Positions 36,704 to 45,996 are shown, counted from the first letter of the stretch. The stretch is 64,000 nt of DNA from UBA3263 sp964586765 (GCA_964586765.1 CAZPHN010000010.1:1-64000); one strand, 5' to 3'. Made by a program: numbers and translations. Notes: generated by a model not told the origin, from the sequence alone.

Positions 36704-37075
36704 CTAATCGTTTGGACGTTGAACCATTTCGATAAGCTCACGGATTTCCTCCTCCGAGAGCTTTTCTTCACTGATAAGCGCACTGATTGCGCCACGAAGG
36801 GAATCATTGAAATAGCGGCTTACGACGCTACGCAGAGCCGAGCGGGAATATTCGGCGGCACTGACAAGAGGATAAAAACGGTGATTGTGACCAATCGACT
36901 CATGAGCTACCACCCCTTTTTGCTCCAATAAGCGGACAAAGGTAGCCACGGTGTTGACGTGTGGGCGCGGTTCAGGAAGGTGGGCAAGCAGTTCACGGAC
37001 AAACATCGGTCCATGCTGCCAGAAGAGACGCATAATCTCCTCTTCACGTTCGGTCAGTTGGATATACTTAGCCAT
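36704..37075 (-). CDS. BlaI/MecI-family repressor
   Basis: The 123-residue protein has a winged helix with TEREEEIMRLFWQHGPMFVR and HVNTVATFVRLLEQKGVVAH, and a C-terminal dimerisation helix (KLSEEEIRELIEMVQ). Members repress their own operon until a partnered BlaR1-type protease cleaves them. The M56 gene follows after four bases, and two palindromes overlie the promoter. Regulated targets beyond this operon cannot be seen. Confidence 0.9.
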   Translation of the reverse strand: MAKYIQLTEREEEIMRLFWQHGPMFVRELLAHLPEPRPHVNTVATFVRLLEQKGVVAHESIGHNHRFYPLVSAAEYSRSALRSVVSRYFNDSLRGAISALISEEKLSEEEIRELIEMVQRPND

Positions 37076-37104
37076 AATTTTGCGACATTAAAAGTTTCAC
37101 GCCG

Positions 37105-37150
37105 CAAAGTTAAACTAAATATTTTAGTTTTCCAACTAATTTCCTTAGTT
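37105..37150 (-). promoter_or_regulatory. Promoter with two BlaI-type operator palindromes
   Basis: The minus-strand -7 element TAACTTTG lies at 37105-37112. Immediately upstream is the palindrome AAACTAAA-TAT-TTTAGTTT (37112-37130), and a second pair AACTAA / TTAGTT spaced five bases apart lies at 37134-37150. The half-sites share ACTAA, which fits a BlaI-family dimer binding twice across the -33 region. Confidence 0.65.
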
Positions 37151-37163
37151 TTTCAAAAAATTT

Positions 37164-37931
37164 TTACTTTGACTCTTTGATAAGGTAGTCCCGGACCTCA
37201 CGGAAGAGGTTTGTGGCGAAAACGAAATCAATCAGGCTCTCGTTTGTCGAGCGGTATATTTCATCCTTATTGCCAATCCAGTCAACATGACCCTTATTCA
37301 GGAAAACAATATTTTCTCCAATACCCAATACCGAGTTCATGTCGTGGGTATTGATTATAGTGGTAATGTTATATTCGTGCGTAATGTCACTGAGCAGTTC
37401 ATCGATAAGTATCGAGGTCTTGGGGTCAAGACCAGAGTTGGGCTCGTCACAGAAAAGATATTTGGGATTAAGTGCGATAGCACGCGCAATGGCGACACGT
37501 TTCTGCATACCGCCGGATAGCTCGGACGGATACTTGTCACCCTGCCCTTTCAGATTTACACGCTCCAGACAAAAATTCGCACGGTCTACAATCTCGCCCT
37601 GTGTCAAATCTGAAAACATGACCAACGGGAACATCACATTTGCCATCACCGTCTCGCTGTCAAACAGAGCGGAACCTTGAAAAAGCATACCAATCTCCTT
37701 ACGAAGTTGCTTAATCTGCTTTGCCGACATTGACAGACGGTCACGTCCGTCAAAGAGAATATGACCGACATCGGGTCTGACAAGTCCGACAATGGACTTC
37801 ATCAGGACTGTCTTACCGGAGCCGGACTGACCGATAATAAGGTTGGTCTTACCGGTCTCGAAGGTGCAGGAAACATCGTGGAGAACGGTCTTGCCGTCAA
37901 ATGCTTTGGTTACGTTCTTGACTTCAATCAT
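37164..37931 (-). CDS. ABC transporter ATPase, MlaF-type
   Basis: Walker A GQSGSGKT lies near residue 36-43, the signature ELSGGMQKRVAIARA near 137, and Walker B KYLFCDEPNSGLDP near 160, followed by a switch histidine in INTHDM. It is the nucleotide-binding subunit for retrograde or anterograde phospholipid transport with MlaE and an MCE protein. It overlaps the permease gene by four bases and they share one promoter. Confidence 0.88.
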   Translation of the reverse strand: MIEVKNVTKAFDGKTVLHDVSCTFETGKTNLIIGQSGSGKTVLMKSIVGLVRPDVGHILFDGRDRLSMSAKQIKQLRKEIGMLFQGSALFDSETVMANVMFPLVMFSDLTQGEIVDRANFCLERVNLKGQGDKYPSELSGGMQKRVAIARAIALNPKYLFCDEPNSGLDPKTSILIDELLSDITHEYNITTIINTHDMNSVLGIGENIVFLNKGHVDWIGNKDEIYRSTNESLIDFVFATNLFREVRDYLIKESK

Positions 37932-38677
37932 TGCAACAGGAGTTTGGTAAGAATTACATCGAAAAGCAGAATCAGGATGGAGGAGTTCACAACGGCGCGC
38001 GTACTTGCTTTACCAACTTCGATGGATCCGCCCTCCACATAATAACCCTGAAACGAGGCTACGGTAGTGATGATTACCGAGAAAACAAGACACTTGATAA
38101 GTCCGTACCACACATACCATTCCACAAAAAATGCCTGAAGTCCGTAAAGATAGCGGCTAACTGAAATAATATCCGTAAACTGCGCGATAATCCAGCCGCC
38201 TACCATTGAGGTGAACATTGACAGCACACAAAGCACCGGAATATATATCAAGAAACCCACAAGCTTAGGAAGGACCAGATAATTTGCGGAGTTGACACCC
38301 ATAATATCAAGCGCATCAATCTGTTCTGTCACGCGCATAGTACCAATCTCCGAGGCAATGCTTGACCCTACCTTACCGGCAAGAATTAGACACAGGATTG
38401 AAGATGAGAACTCAAGCAGAACGATATCACGCGTAGCCAGACCGACGGCATAAGCCGGAATGATAGGTGACTCGATATTGATTTGCATCTGGATGGTGAT
38501 AACCGCACCGATAAACAGCGAAATAATCACTACAAGCGGAATCGAATCAATTCCAAGTTTGTATATCTCCGCACCTGTACGACGGAAAAAAACTTTCCAT
38601 TTATCGGGGATGGACAGTACGCTCTTCATGAAAAGGCAATACCGACCTACGTCGCGCAACGATTTATCAATTAACAT
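37928..38677 (-). CDS. MlaE-type ABC transporter permease
   Basis: The 249-residue protein has five to six membrane helices and the family motifs AVGLATRDIVLLEFSSSILC, GKVGSSIASEIGTMRVTEQI and DALDIMGVNSANYLVLPKL. It is the permease partner of the adjacent ATPase. The matching MCE protein in this window is coded separately at 28.6 kb. Confidence 0.88.
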   Translation of the reverse strand: MLIDKSLRDVGRYCLFMKSVLSIPDKWKVFFRRTGAEIYKLGIDSIPLVVIISLFIGAVITIQMQINIESPIIPAYAVGLATRDIVLLEFSSSILCLILAGKVGSSIASEIGTMRVTEQIDALDIMGVNSANYLVLPKLVGFLIYIPVLCVLSMFTSMVGGWIIAQFTDIISVSRYLYGLQAFFVEWYVWYGLIKCLVFSVIITTVASFQGYYVEGGSIEVGKASTRAVVNSSILILLFDVILTKLLLQ

Positions 38678-38708
38678 TTCAAGAATTATATGCGATGATT
38701 TAACTCCA

Positions 38709-38716
38709 CAAATTTA
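38709..38716 (-). promoter_or_regulatory. Promoter -7 element for mlaE/mlaF
   Basis: The minus strand reads TAAATTTG, 32 bases before the permease start. Confidence 0.55.
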
Positions 38717-38792
38717 GGGATTTTTTCCGAATTAGTAGCAGTTATTTCCCAAAATAGCCAACAATAACGCCGAATTTATACGGCAAAGAGGC

Positions 38793-39314
38793 TCATTTGC
38801 GATGGTTTGGGTTTCTCAGTACCAACGGATAGCCCTTGGCGAGTCCCATAGTCGCCGTACCTTCCTTAGCCTGAAGAATCAGTTCCGGAAGTTTTGCTAC
38901 GGTATCCGTACCCGAAGCGATGACATAATATGTTGGGTTGGCGTTCTGGAGAACGTATGCGCCGGGAAAACCGTTTGCACGCAAACGTTTCATCATTGCA
39001 AGCGCATTGAATCTCTGCTCAAATCCATGAACAGCGACCGAGAACTCCGGCATAGGCTCATTTTCAGCATCAACACGCGAAAGAAACATGGTAAAAGCCT
39101 CGATTGTATCCTTTCCGGCAACATACTTCGCCATCCTCGAACGGTTTATCGCCTTGATTTTTGCCTGAACTTCCGGGTCAAGCTCATTATCAGGGTTTGA
39201 CTCGTTGGCGCGCGCCTTGGCTACATCATATGCCGCACGATAATTTGCCTCGGTAGTATGACAGGCTCCGAGGGTCAATGCCCCCAGAGCCAGTATAAAC
39301 AGCGATTTACGCAT
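38793..39314 (-). CDS. SPOR-domain lipoprotein
   Basis: The 173 residues begin with a lipoprotein signal (LTLGACHT), then a helical linker, then a SPOR domain from about residue 90 with FSVAVHGFEQRFNALAMMKR and GAYVLQNANPTYYVIA. SPOR domains bind septal peptidoglycan without stem peptides. It starts nine bases after the C1 peptidase gene and is the last gene of the tdk operon. Confidence 0.78.
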   Translation of the reverse strand: MRKSLFILALGALTLGACHTTEANYRAAYDVAKARANESNPDNELDPEVQAKIKAINRSRMAKYVAGKDTIEAFTMFLSRVDAENEPMPEFSVAVHGFEQRFNALAMMKRLRANGFPGAYVLQNANPTYYVIASGTDTVAKLPELILQAKEGTATMGLAKGYPLVLRNPNHRK

Positions 39315-39323
39315 AGGTATCTA

Positions 39324-40532
39324 TCAAATGTTGAGTTTCTTGCGGATATCCTTAGGCACGGCGTTCTTATTAACCGAGAAACTCATGGTTTTGGCAAGAA
39401 GGTATGGTTCGGAAACATAGAAGAAACCATCATAAATCTGGTTTGTATTCCATGAGTTCTTTACCTTATAATAACGGTTGCCGAGCTGGTCGGTGGCGGT
39501 GCCGACAATTACCATACCATGGTCATCGGTAGTTTCGTGATTGTCAAACATCTGCTGTCGCACCTCGGGAGTAACCTTTACTTCTTTAAGGTCCTTAGGA
39601 CCGGTAAAGCTATAGGCTTCTTTTTCCTTATCGGCGTCGCTCAGCTTCACCCAGCGGCTCAGTTCGGTGCCCTGCATATCTGACTCGGTCTTCTTTTCGG
39701 GAAGAACGGCGTAACCGTCATTCCACTTAAAGCCCTTTTCAGATACGTCGGCAGCCCAGTTGACAGTATAACCTGCCTTCAAAGCCTCATCAATAATGCG
39801 CTTGAAATCATCGAGAGGTACGTTATAATAATCCTCCCAGAGCCAGTTGTCGCATACTTCCAGAGGGAATGCCTCATACATGGGCTGGTGGGTAAACGAG
39901 GTAAAGGGGACAAAATCCTTGAAATTAACGCCGAGGCTCTCCGCGTAGGTCTTGGGAGTATAGGTCTTACCGTTAACCTCAAAAGTTTCAGGTACGGGTC
40001 CGAAATATGCATCAAGTATACCCTCAAAGCCCTTGAGCCATGCGGTACTCATCTTCTTGCTGCCGGCTACAGCCTTGATATATGCGGTAAGAGCCTTTTC
40101 CAGCTCGCCATGATTATGGGCATCCTCGCCGTAATTCAGTCCGGAGTATACACTCTCGGGAATAGCTCCATAACGGTCCATTACGTATGCTACGTCAACA
40201 ATAGAGCCGCCCTGCGAGAAGTTACCCACACCGCCAAGACGCACAAAACGTTTTGCCTTGTCAAGATAACACTGGCGCACGGTATACATTTCGCTCAGGT
40301 CAAGCGAATCGCCGCCCTGACGGAGAATCTCATCCTCAATAGCCGAGGTTCCGGAGAAACACCAGCACGTTCCTGACTTATTCTGGTCCTTAACCGATGT
40401 TGTAGGCAGTTTAATGACGTCAGTAAATACAAAACCCTTAATAGTGTCTGCGGGGACGGAGTCGGTTGGTTCGGTCTGCGCCGAGGCTCCGAATGCAATC
40501 AGCAAAGCAGCTGCAGAAAAAAATTTGTTCAT
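39324..40532 (-). CDS. C1 (bleomycin hydrolase-type) cysteine peptidase
   Basis: After a signal peptide of about 18 residues comes a papain-like fold of the aminopeptidase C/bleomycin hydrolase group. Catalytic C56 is in SGTCWCFS, His is in DDHGMVIVGTA and Asn in VKNSWNT. The 402 residues are a little shorter than cytosolic PepC, and the signal peptide moves it to the periplasm. It likely trims peptides there. It belongs to the tdk, DUF3108, peptidase, SPOR gene set. Confidence 0.87.
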   Translation of the reverse strand: MNKFFSAAALLIAFGASAQTEPTDSVPADTIKGFVFTDVIKLPTTSVKDQNKSGTCWCFSGTSAIEDEILRQGGDSLDLSEMYTVRQCYLDKAKRFVRLGGVGNFSQGGSIVDVAYVMDRYGAIPESVYSGLNYGEDAHNHGELEKALTAYIKAVAGSKKMSTAWLKGFEGILDAYFGPVPETFEVNGKTYTPKTYAESLGVNFKDFVPFTSFTHQPMYEAFPLEVCDNWLWEDYYNVPLDDFKRIIDEALKAGYTVNWAADVSEKGFKWNDGYAVLPEKKTESDMQGTELSRWVKLSDADKEKEAYSFTGPKDLKEVKVTPEVRQQMFDNHETTDDHGMVIVGTATDQLGNRYYKVKNSWNTNQIYDGFFYVSEPYLLAKTMSFSVNKNAVPKDIRKKLNI

Positions 40533-40556
40533 CTGTATCAGTTGTAATGTGAATGA

Positions 40557-41348
40557 TTATTTCGTTGGTTCGTTATATAAAATCTGTACTTTACCGATGG
40601 GCAATTCGCCTTCAAGCTTGACGGGAATGCGGGTACCGGTCTTGACAATCCACGCTTTCATCGGCTTGGAAGAATTCTTGACACGCTCAGAGCTGAACAT
40701 GAAATGGATGCGGTAACAATCATATTTCCGGTCATTCATTTCGACAATCTCATCGCCATCGTAAGTAATTGCCAGTTTTTCGATTTTTTTACCTGAAAAA
40801 ATGTTTGCGCGGCTTACGGCTCCTTTTTTCATATTCTCAAAAGGCAAACGCCGCACATAATAATAAACGCTCAACATATCCACAGCCGGAAGCAATGCCG
40901 ACATCAGCGTATCGGCGGTCTCGGTCTTGCCGTTGCGGAGACGTTTGAACCGCTCAACCTTGGCTATCGCACGGTTGCCATGATATGTATAATGGATTAT
41001 GTCATGACGGTATTGGTTATCCTCATGGGTAGACTTGTCATAAAGCAGCGGAGACATATCTCCGAGACGCATGCGCCCGGTCAAGGTATCGCGCACCATA
41101 AATATACGGTCTGCCCACGGCTGAGTGCGCGCCGTCAGAACGGCATGATAGCCATCCGGCTCACGCTTCAGCGTAATTCCCGCCGAGCCTGCCACTTTAT
41201 GGATAAATCCCCATTTATATGTAACGCGAAATGACAATGTTTCATCTCCAAAAGTCAGTTCATGCTCATCGGCGGCGACAGCCGGAAGTGCGGTTGCCAC
41301 AAACGTTACTATATATATAAGGAGTAGATGGAATAATTTCTTAATCAT
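40557..41348 (-). CDS. DUF3108 family secreted protein
   Basis: The 263-residue protein has a signal peptide (to about residue 26), then a beta-rich DUF3108 domain with LTFGDETLSFRVTYKWGFIH and the ending WIVKTGTRIPVKLEGELPIG, which together define the family. The domain is thought to be a periplasmic beta barrel or clam-like sheet, function unknown. It overlaps tdk by four bases. Confidence 0.8.
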   Translation of the reverse strand: MIKKLFHLLLIYIVTFVATALPAVAADEHELTFGDETLSFRVTYKWGFIHKVAGSAGITLKREPDGYHAVLTARTQPWADRIFMVRDTLTGRMRLGDMSPLLYDKSTHEDNQYRHDIIHYTYHGNRAIAKVERFKRLRNGKTETADTLMSALLPAVDMLSVYYYVRRLPFENMKKGAVSRANIFSGKKIEKLAITYDGDEIVEMNDRKYDCYRIHFMFSSERVKNSSKPMKAWIVKTGTRIPVKLEGELPIGKVQILYNEPTK

Positions 41349-41971
41349 ATGTCAAAAGGCAGGGTATTTTTCGAAGCCTGCTCAATACGCTTGTTTCGCC
41401 AGCAGTTGCGACAGATAGCAATGTACTTCTCATCGCCACCTATTTCAACCTGTGCGCCCTCCTGAACGATGCTTCCGTCTGACCCAAGACGGGCATTGAC
41501 AATGGTTTTACGTCCGCATGAACAGGTACTCTTGATTTCATCAATCGTATCAGCTATCTCAAAGAGGCGGCGTGAACCTTCAAACATGTGTGTCTGGAAG
41601 TCCGTGCGGAGTCCGTAACAGATTACGTTTATACCATATTCATCAACGAGACGCGCCAGTTGGTCAACCTGCTCGGCTGAAAGGAATTGCGCCTCATCAA
41701 TCAAAAACCACTCGATAAGACAGCCGGCTTTCTCACATAGCTCTATGGCAGTCATATAGAGGTCTGTGTCTGCCATAATCCACTGACATTCGCGTTCAAT
41801 TCCTATTCGCGAACGAATCACGTTTTTCTTGTCGCGGGTGTCAATCACCGGCTTCATGCAGATGTAACGCATACCCCGCTCCTCGAAATTGTAAGCGGTT
41901 GTCAGCAGCAGGGCGGTTTTAGCCGACCCCATAGTGCCATATCTGAAGTATAACTTGCCTTTTCTTTCCAT
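41345..41971 (-). CDS. tdk: Thymidine kinase
   Basis: The type II enzyme phosphorylates thymidine with ATP. GTMGSAKTALLL is the P-loop, FLIDEAQFL the Walker B with catalytic glutamate, and STCSCGRKT with ICRNCWRNK the zinc-binding cysteines. The 208 residues fit the family. It is first in an operon and has its own promoter at 41992. Confidence 0.93.
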   Translation of the reverse strand: MERKGKLYFRYGTMGSAKTALLLTTAYNFEERGMRYICMKPVIDTRDKKNVIRSRIGIERECQWIMADTDLYMTAIELCEKAGCLIEWFLIDEAQFLSAEQVDQLARLVDEYGINVICYGLRTDFQTHMFEGSRRLFEIADTIDEIKSTCSCGRKTIVNARLGSDGSIVQEGAQVEIGGDEKYIAICRNCWRNKRIEQASKNTLPFDI

Positions 41972-41991
41972 GGTTTAGCAAAAAAACGGTT

Positions 41992-41999
41992 CAAATTTA
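41992..41999 (-). promoter_or_regulatory. Promoter -7 element for tdk operon
   Basis: The minus strand reads TAAATTTG, 21 bases before the tdk start. Confidence 0.6.
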
Positions 42000-42040
42000 C
42001 GAAAAAATCCCATATTTTCCACCATAACCATCAAAATTAA

Positions 42041-43375
42041 TTAGAAAGTAAAGGCACACATGACATTGGCGCGCCATGCGTTCCGGGCAACTTTCGAGAT
42101 ATTTTCACGGCGACCGTAATCAAGCTCGGCAGCCACACTGATACGCGGAAGGATATTCCAATATGCAGTCAGGCAGGCAAAGGTTCCGCAGCGATATTCA
42201 TCAGCATCCGTGCCCTTGCGTGCATCAAGATAAGTCTGGCTTGCAGCGACAGACACAAAGAACTCCGGCCGGAAATTATATTGCAGGCCGAGCGTCCATC
42301 CAAGCGACATGGGCGCATAAAGCTTCGAGGAATTCTCAGGGTCAGCAATCAGGTCGTAATAACCGTGCTGCATATCGCTGCCCAATCCGGCAATGCCGCG
42401 TCCGGCAGTAAAATTGGCATATGTGGTAAATTGACGCGAAGGATGCGCCACAGAACTCAACAGAACGCCCCACCCTGCCGTCGTGTGGTTCTTAGAAGCA
42501 GTCATGTCACGATAAGAAAGCGTACGCGCAATTCCGCTCAAGCGCACGTGCTGACCGGGGGCCCACTGATACTGAACCAGCGCGCTAACGTCAGGGAGCC
42601 CGTCAGCCACAGGCTTGGCGGCTTTCATGGACTGGTCGACAGCAGCCGTAGGGGTTTCAAGCGAAACGCCTACATGCCAGCGGTTCTTGAAACAGGGCAT
42701 ATAGCGCACAAGGACTGACGTATGAGAGAATTTATTATTGTTACCGGCAGCGTCAATCACCACAGGCTGGGCTGCGGGGTCTGAGAAGGTCGAACATGCG
42801 TAACCCACCGTGAAATCACGGACCATGGCGTATGCCTTTTTGAGCTTCAGGTCGCGGCTGTTATATCCCGTGAAATCCGCTTCGATATACAGCTGGTAGT
42901 TTCCTATGGAGCGATGTGAACCGATTACGCGGAAAAACAGACCGGTACCTGACGGAGTTGACGCAAAACGGCGCATTGAAAGCGGATTTTTCGACATAGG
43001 TATTGTATATGGAGCGAACGCGCTGCCGGGAACCGCTCCGTTCCAGTCATAATATGCGCGCATACGGACACTGCCGCCAATACCCATTGAGAGTCCCGCT
43101 TCCTTACTCATGAATAGAAAATATGGAGCATCGGGGTCCTGAAAATGGCGGAACTGGTCATAAAAGAATGCACTGATAACGCGAGTCATCGAATCCCGGT
43201 CCGCCTTAAGAGTAGATTTATCGGTCGGACGCCCGTCAATATATACGATTTTTGTCGACTCCGCTTGGAGATTAATCAATGAATCTACATGAGAAACCTC
43301 GGCTTTTGTTGAAAAAGTAGCTCCGGCAGACACAAAACACGCCGCAACACATAATATTTTGATGAATTTGCTCAT
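42041..43375 (-). CDS. Outer membrane porin-like beta-barrel protein
   Basis: The 444 residues start with a signal peptide and an N-terminal stretch with a short helix (VSHVDSLINLQAE). From about residue 95 alternating hydrophobic strands begin (SMGIGGSVRMRAYYDW, YQLYIEADFTGYN), ending with the terminal phenylalanine in VMCAFTF required by the BAM complex. It resembles DcaP-like or phosphate-selective porins of Bacteroidetes. Substrate is unknown. Confidence 0.7.
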   Translation of the reverse strand: MSKFIKILCVAACFVSAGATFSTKAEVSHVDSLINLQAESTKIVYIDGRPTDKSTLKADRDSMTRVISAFFYDQFRHFQDPDAPYFLFMSKEAGLSMGIGGSVRMRAYYDWNGAVPGSAFAPYTIPMSKNPLSMRRFASTPSGTGLFFRVIGSHRSIGNYQLYIEADFTGYNSRDLKLKKAYAMVRDFTVGYACSTFSDPAAQPVVIDAAGNNNKFSHTSVLVRYMPCFKNRWHVGVSLETPTAAVDQSMKAAKPVADGLPDVSALVQYQWAPGQHVRLSGIARTLSYRDMTASKNHTTAGWGVLLSSVAHPSRQFTTYANFTAGRGIAGLGSDMQHGYYDLIADPENSSKLYAPMSLGWTLGLQYNFRPEFFVSVAASQTYLDARKGTDADEYRCGTFACLTAYWNILPRISVAAELDYGRRENISKVARNAWRANVMCAFTF

Positions 43376-43395
43376 AAATAAACGTTTTTATGGTG

Positions 43396-43403
43396 CAAAC
43401 TTA
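43396..43403 (-). promoter_or_regulatory. Promoter -7 element for the porin-like gene
   Basis: The minus strand reads TAAGTTTG followed by C, 20 bases before the start. Confidence 0.55.
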
Positions 43404-43513
43404 CGGAAATTTCCTCATTTTTACCAATCCGGGTAAAATTTTTTCATGCGGTTCATGAACAATTTCACCGCAACTGCGGTTATAGTTGTATAATTCTTAT
43501 AAACTAACAAGTC

Positions 43514-44224
43514 ATGAAAATTAAAAACATTTTTAATGTCGGTGTGTTCGCAGTATGTGCGGCAACCGTAGCTGCGCCCCTCACCGGTTGCAGCAATTCC
43601 GCTAAATCTGAAAAAGCTGCCGATGAAGCGACAGAACAGACCGAAACTGTTGCCGACGCTACAGACTACAAGCTCTTTACCCCTGCATCCGTAGAAGAAG
43701 GCAAGACATATCCTATTATTGTAGTTGTCGGTACCGATGTGGATACTACCGCAGCTATATTTACTGCCGACGCGTTCCAGACCAAGACTCCGGCTTATGT
43801 ATATTCATCTGAATCCGAGGCATCTGTAAAGAGTGTTATCGAGGCAAACAAGGTTGATACAGACCGCGTTTACAGCGTAGGCAAGACTCCTGTCGAGAAC
43901 ATTTATGCCGCTTCATTGATTGTAGACGGCGTTATTCCGTCAGACATGAAGGACAAGAAAATCATCTATTTCTCAACTGATGCTGACCGTGTAAACGAAA
44001 TTCAGGACGCCCTCCGCGGCACCCGTATAAGCTACACTTATGCCGAATGGGGCGCAAACCTCCCCGTTGAGCGTCAGAGCGAACTCGCTTCGACTATGCT
44101 CGAAAAGGGACAGCCCGTCAACATCTTCCAGTTTGAGAACGGCACCGTTACCGCCGATGGAGCTACCGTGGCAGCCGCTTCTATCCCCGCCGTTCAGACT
44201 TGGATTCTCGCACAGAAGAAATAA
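43514..44224 (+). CDS. Secreted lipoprotein, possibly esterase-derived
   Basis: The 236 residues start with a lipoprotein signal (LTGCSNSA), then a Glu/Ala/Thr-rich acidic linker. KTYPIIVVVGTDVDTTAA and DTDRVYSVGKTPVENIYAAS resemble the first strand and the nucleophile-elbow region of PHB depolymerase-like esterases (DxDRIYxxGxSxGG). Threonine and proline replace the nucleophile and the following glycines, so hydrolase activity is unlikely. It may be a binding protein with that fold. The similarity is short and tentative. Confidence 0.5.
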   Translation: MKIKNIFNVGVFAVCAATVAAPLTGCSNSAKSEKAADEATEQTETVADATDYKLFTPASVEEGKTYPIIVVVGTDVDTTAAIFTADAFQTKTPAYVYSSESEASVKSVIEANKVDTDRVYSVGKTPVENIYAASLIVDGVIPSDMKDKKIIYFSTDADRVNEIQDALRGTRISYTYAEWGANLPVERQSELASTMLEKGQPVNIFQFENGTVTADGATVAAASIPAVQTWILAQKK

Positions 44225-44254
44225 CCCTTAAAAATTACCATAAAAAACAACCGA

Positions 44255-44280
44255 AAGCCCCGCGCTCCCCGCGGGGCTTA
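44255..44280. terminator. Bidirectional intrinsic terminator
   Basis: AAGCCCCGCG pairs with CGCGGGGCTT around a five-base loop. A T-rich stretch follows on the plus strand, and the A-rich stretch before it gives T on the minus strand. It serves the lipoprotein gene and the convergent rfbB. Confidence 0.85.
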
Positions 44281-44288
44281 ATCATTTT

Positions 44289-45422
44289 TCAGCGGTTGCC
44301 GTACATTTCTTCGTAATATTTCTCGTAGGCTCCGGAGGTTATGCTGTCCATCCATTCCTGATGGTCTAAATACCAGCGTACGGTCTTTTCTATGCCTTCC
44401 TCAAACTGCAGCGAAGGCTCCCAGCCGAGTTCACGCTGAAGCTTGCGCGAATCGATGGCGTAACGCATATCGTGGCCCAAACGGTCAGTCACATACGTAA
44501 TCAGATGCTCCGAATGTCCTTCGGGGTTACCGAGCATACGGTCAACGGTCTTTATGATGACCCGGATAAGGTCAATGTTTTTCCACTCGTTGAAACCGCC
44601 AATGTTGTATGTCTCCGCAACCTTACCTTTATGGAAAATAAGGTCTATGGCGCGTGCGTGGTCCTCGACAAAAAGCCAGTCGCGCACATTTTCTCCCTTG
44701 CCGTAGACGGGAAGCGGCTTGCCATGGCGTATGTTGTTTATAAAAAGCGGTATTAGCTTCTCCGGAAACTGATAAGGTCCGTAATTATTCGAGCAGTTGG
44801 TTACGAGTGTCGGCATGCCGTAAGTATCGTGGTAGGCGCGGACAAAATGGTCGCTCGAGGCCTTTGAAGCCGAATAAGGCGAATGAGGGTTATATTTGGT
44901 CGTTTCGAGGAAAAAGTCCTTGCCATAAGCCATATCGCCCATACTTGAAGCCTTGGTGGTAAATGGAGCGGCGATACCTTCGGGATGGGTCAGTTCGAGC
45001 GCGCCATAAACTTCATCGGTCGAAATATGGTAAAACAGTTTCCCTTCAAATTTCTCGGGCAAGGTCTCCCAATACTCCTTGGCAGCCTGAAGGAGGGCAA
45101 GAGTGCCCATTACGTTTGTGCGTGCAAACGTAAACGGGTCTTTTATCGAGCGGTCAACATGGCTTTCGGCGGCAAGGTGGATTATGCCGTCAACCTCATG
45201 CTCCCTGATTATACGACGCATTTCCTCTAAGTCGGCAATATCCGCTTTAATGAAGGTATAGTTAGGTCGGTCCTCTATATCCTTCAGATTTGCCAGATTT
45301 CCGGCATAGGTCAACTTATCGAGGTTGATAATTTTATAATCGGGATATTTATTGACAAAAAGACGCACAACGTGCGAACCGATAAATCCCGCGCCACCCG
45401 TAATAAGTATGTTACGCTTCAT
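44289..45422 (-). CDS. rfbB: dTDP-glucose 4,6-dehydratase
   Basis: The protein converts dTDP-glucose to dTDP-4-keto-6-deoxyglucose. I start at MKRNILITGG (45422). GGAGFIGSH is the NAD loop, and YSASKASSDHFVRAYHDTYG contains the Y-x3-K catalytic pair. Length of about 377 is slightly above the 355 average. It follows rfbC in a three-gene set. rfbD is not in the window, so the end product could be dTDP-rhamnose (with rfbD elsewhere) or another deoxysugar. Confidence 0.93.
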   Translation of the reverse strand: MKRNILITGGAGFIGSHVVRLFVNKYPDYKIINLDKLTYAGNLANLKDIEDRPNYTFIKADIADLEEMRRIIREHEVDGIIHLAAESHVDRSIKDPFTFARTNVMGTLALLQAAKEYWETLPEKFEGKLFYHISTDEVYGALELTHPEGIAAPFTTKASSMGDMAYGKDFFLETTKYNPHSPYSASKASSDHFVRAYHDTYGMPTLVTNCSNNYGPYQFPEKLIPLFINNIRHGKPLPVYGKGENVRDWLFVEDHARAIDLIFHKGKVAETYNIGGFNEWKNIDLIRVIIKTVDRMLGNPEGHSEHLITYVTDRLGHDMRYAIDSRKLQRELGWEPSLQFEEGIEKTVRWYLDHQEWMDSITSGAYEKYYEEMYGNR

Positions 45423-45430
45423 TCCCAAGA

Positions 45431-45991
45431 TTATTTATTATACTCAAATGGCGACTCAAAATCGCTGAGCATACTGTATTTTTTATCTTTTTCAGATAGA
45501 ATTGCCTCCGAAATGTCAATTTTCCAGTCTATTCCAAGCTTATCATCAAGAATGGAGACACCGCCCTCAGCCTCGGGATGGTAAAACTGGTCACATTTAT
45601 ATTGGAACACTGCCACGTCTGACAATACGGCAAAGCCATGGGCAAAGCCGCGGGGAATAAAAAACTCAAGATGATTTTCCCCGGAAAGCTCAACGGCAAC
45701 GTGCTTGCCATAGGTAGGAGAACCCTTGCGGATATCGACGGCAACATCAAGAACCCTGCCGCGGACACATCTTACAAGTTTAGCCTGAGCAAAAGGCGGA
45801 CGCTGGAAGTGAAGTCCGCGCATCACACCTCTTACCGAACTCGACTCATTGTCCTGAACGAAGTTTACGTCTCCAACCAGTCTGTCAAACTCGGCTTTTG
45901 AATAACTTTCCATAAAAAAGCCTCTCGCATCCTCAAAAACCTTCGGTTTGAGAATAAACACTCCCTCTATTTCTGTACGGATAAGTTCCAT
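45431..45991 (-). CDS. rfbC: dTDP-4-dehydrorhamnose 3,5-epimerase
   Basis: The 186-residue cupin has GVMRGLHFQRPPFAQAKLVR with the catalytic histidine, an Asp-Val strand, and FFIPRGFAHGFAVLSD. It epimerises C3 and C5 of the keto sugar. It starts five bases after rfbA. Confidence 0.93.
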   Translation of the reverse strand: MELIRTEIEGVFILKPKVFEDARGFFMESYSKAEFDRLVGDVNFVQDNESSSVRGVMRGLHFQRPPFAQAKLVRCVRGRVLDVAVDIRKGSPTYGKHVAVELSGENHLEFFIPRGFAHGFAVLSDVAVFQYKCDQFYHPEAEGGVSILDDKLGIDWKIDISEAILSEKDKKYSMLSDFESPFEYNK

Positions 45992-45996
45992 TGGCT

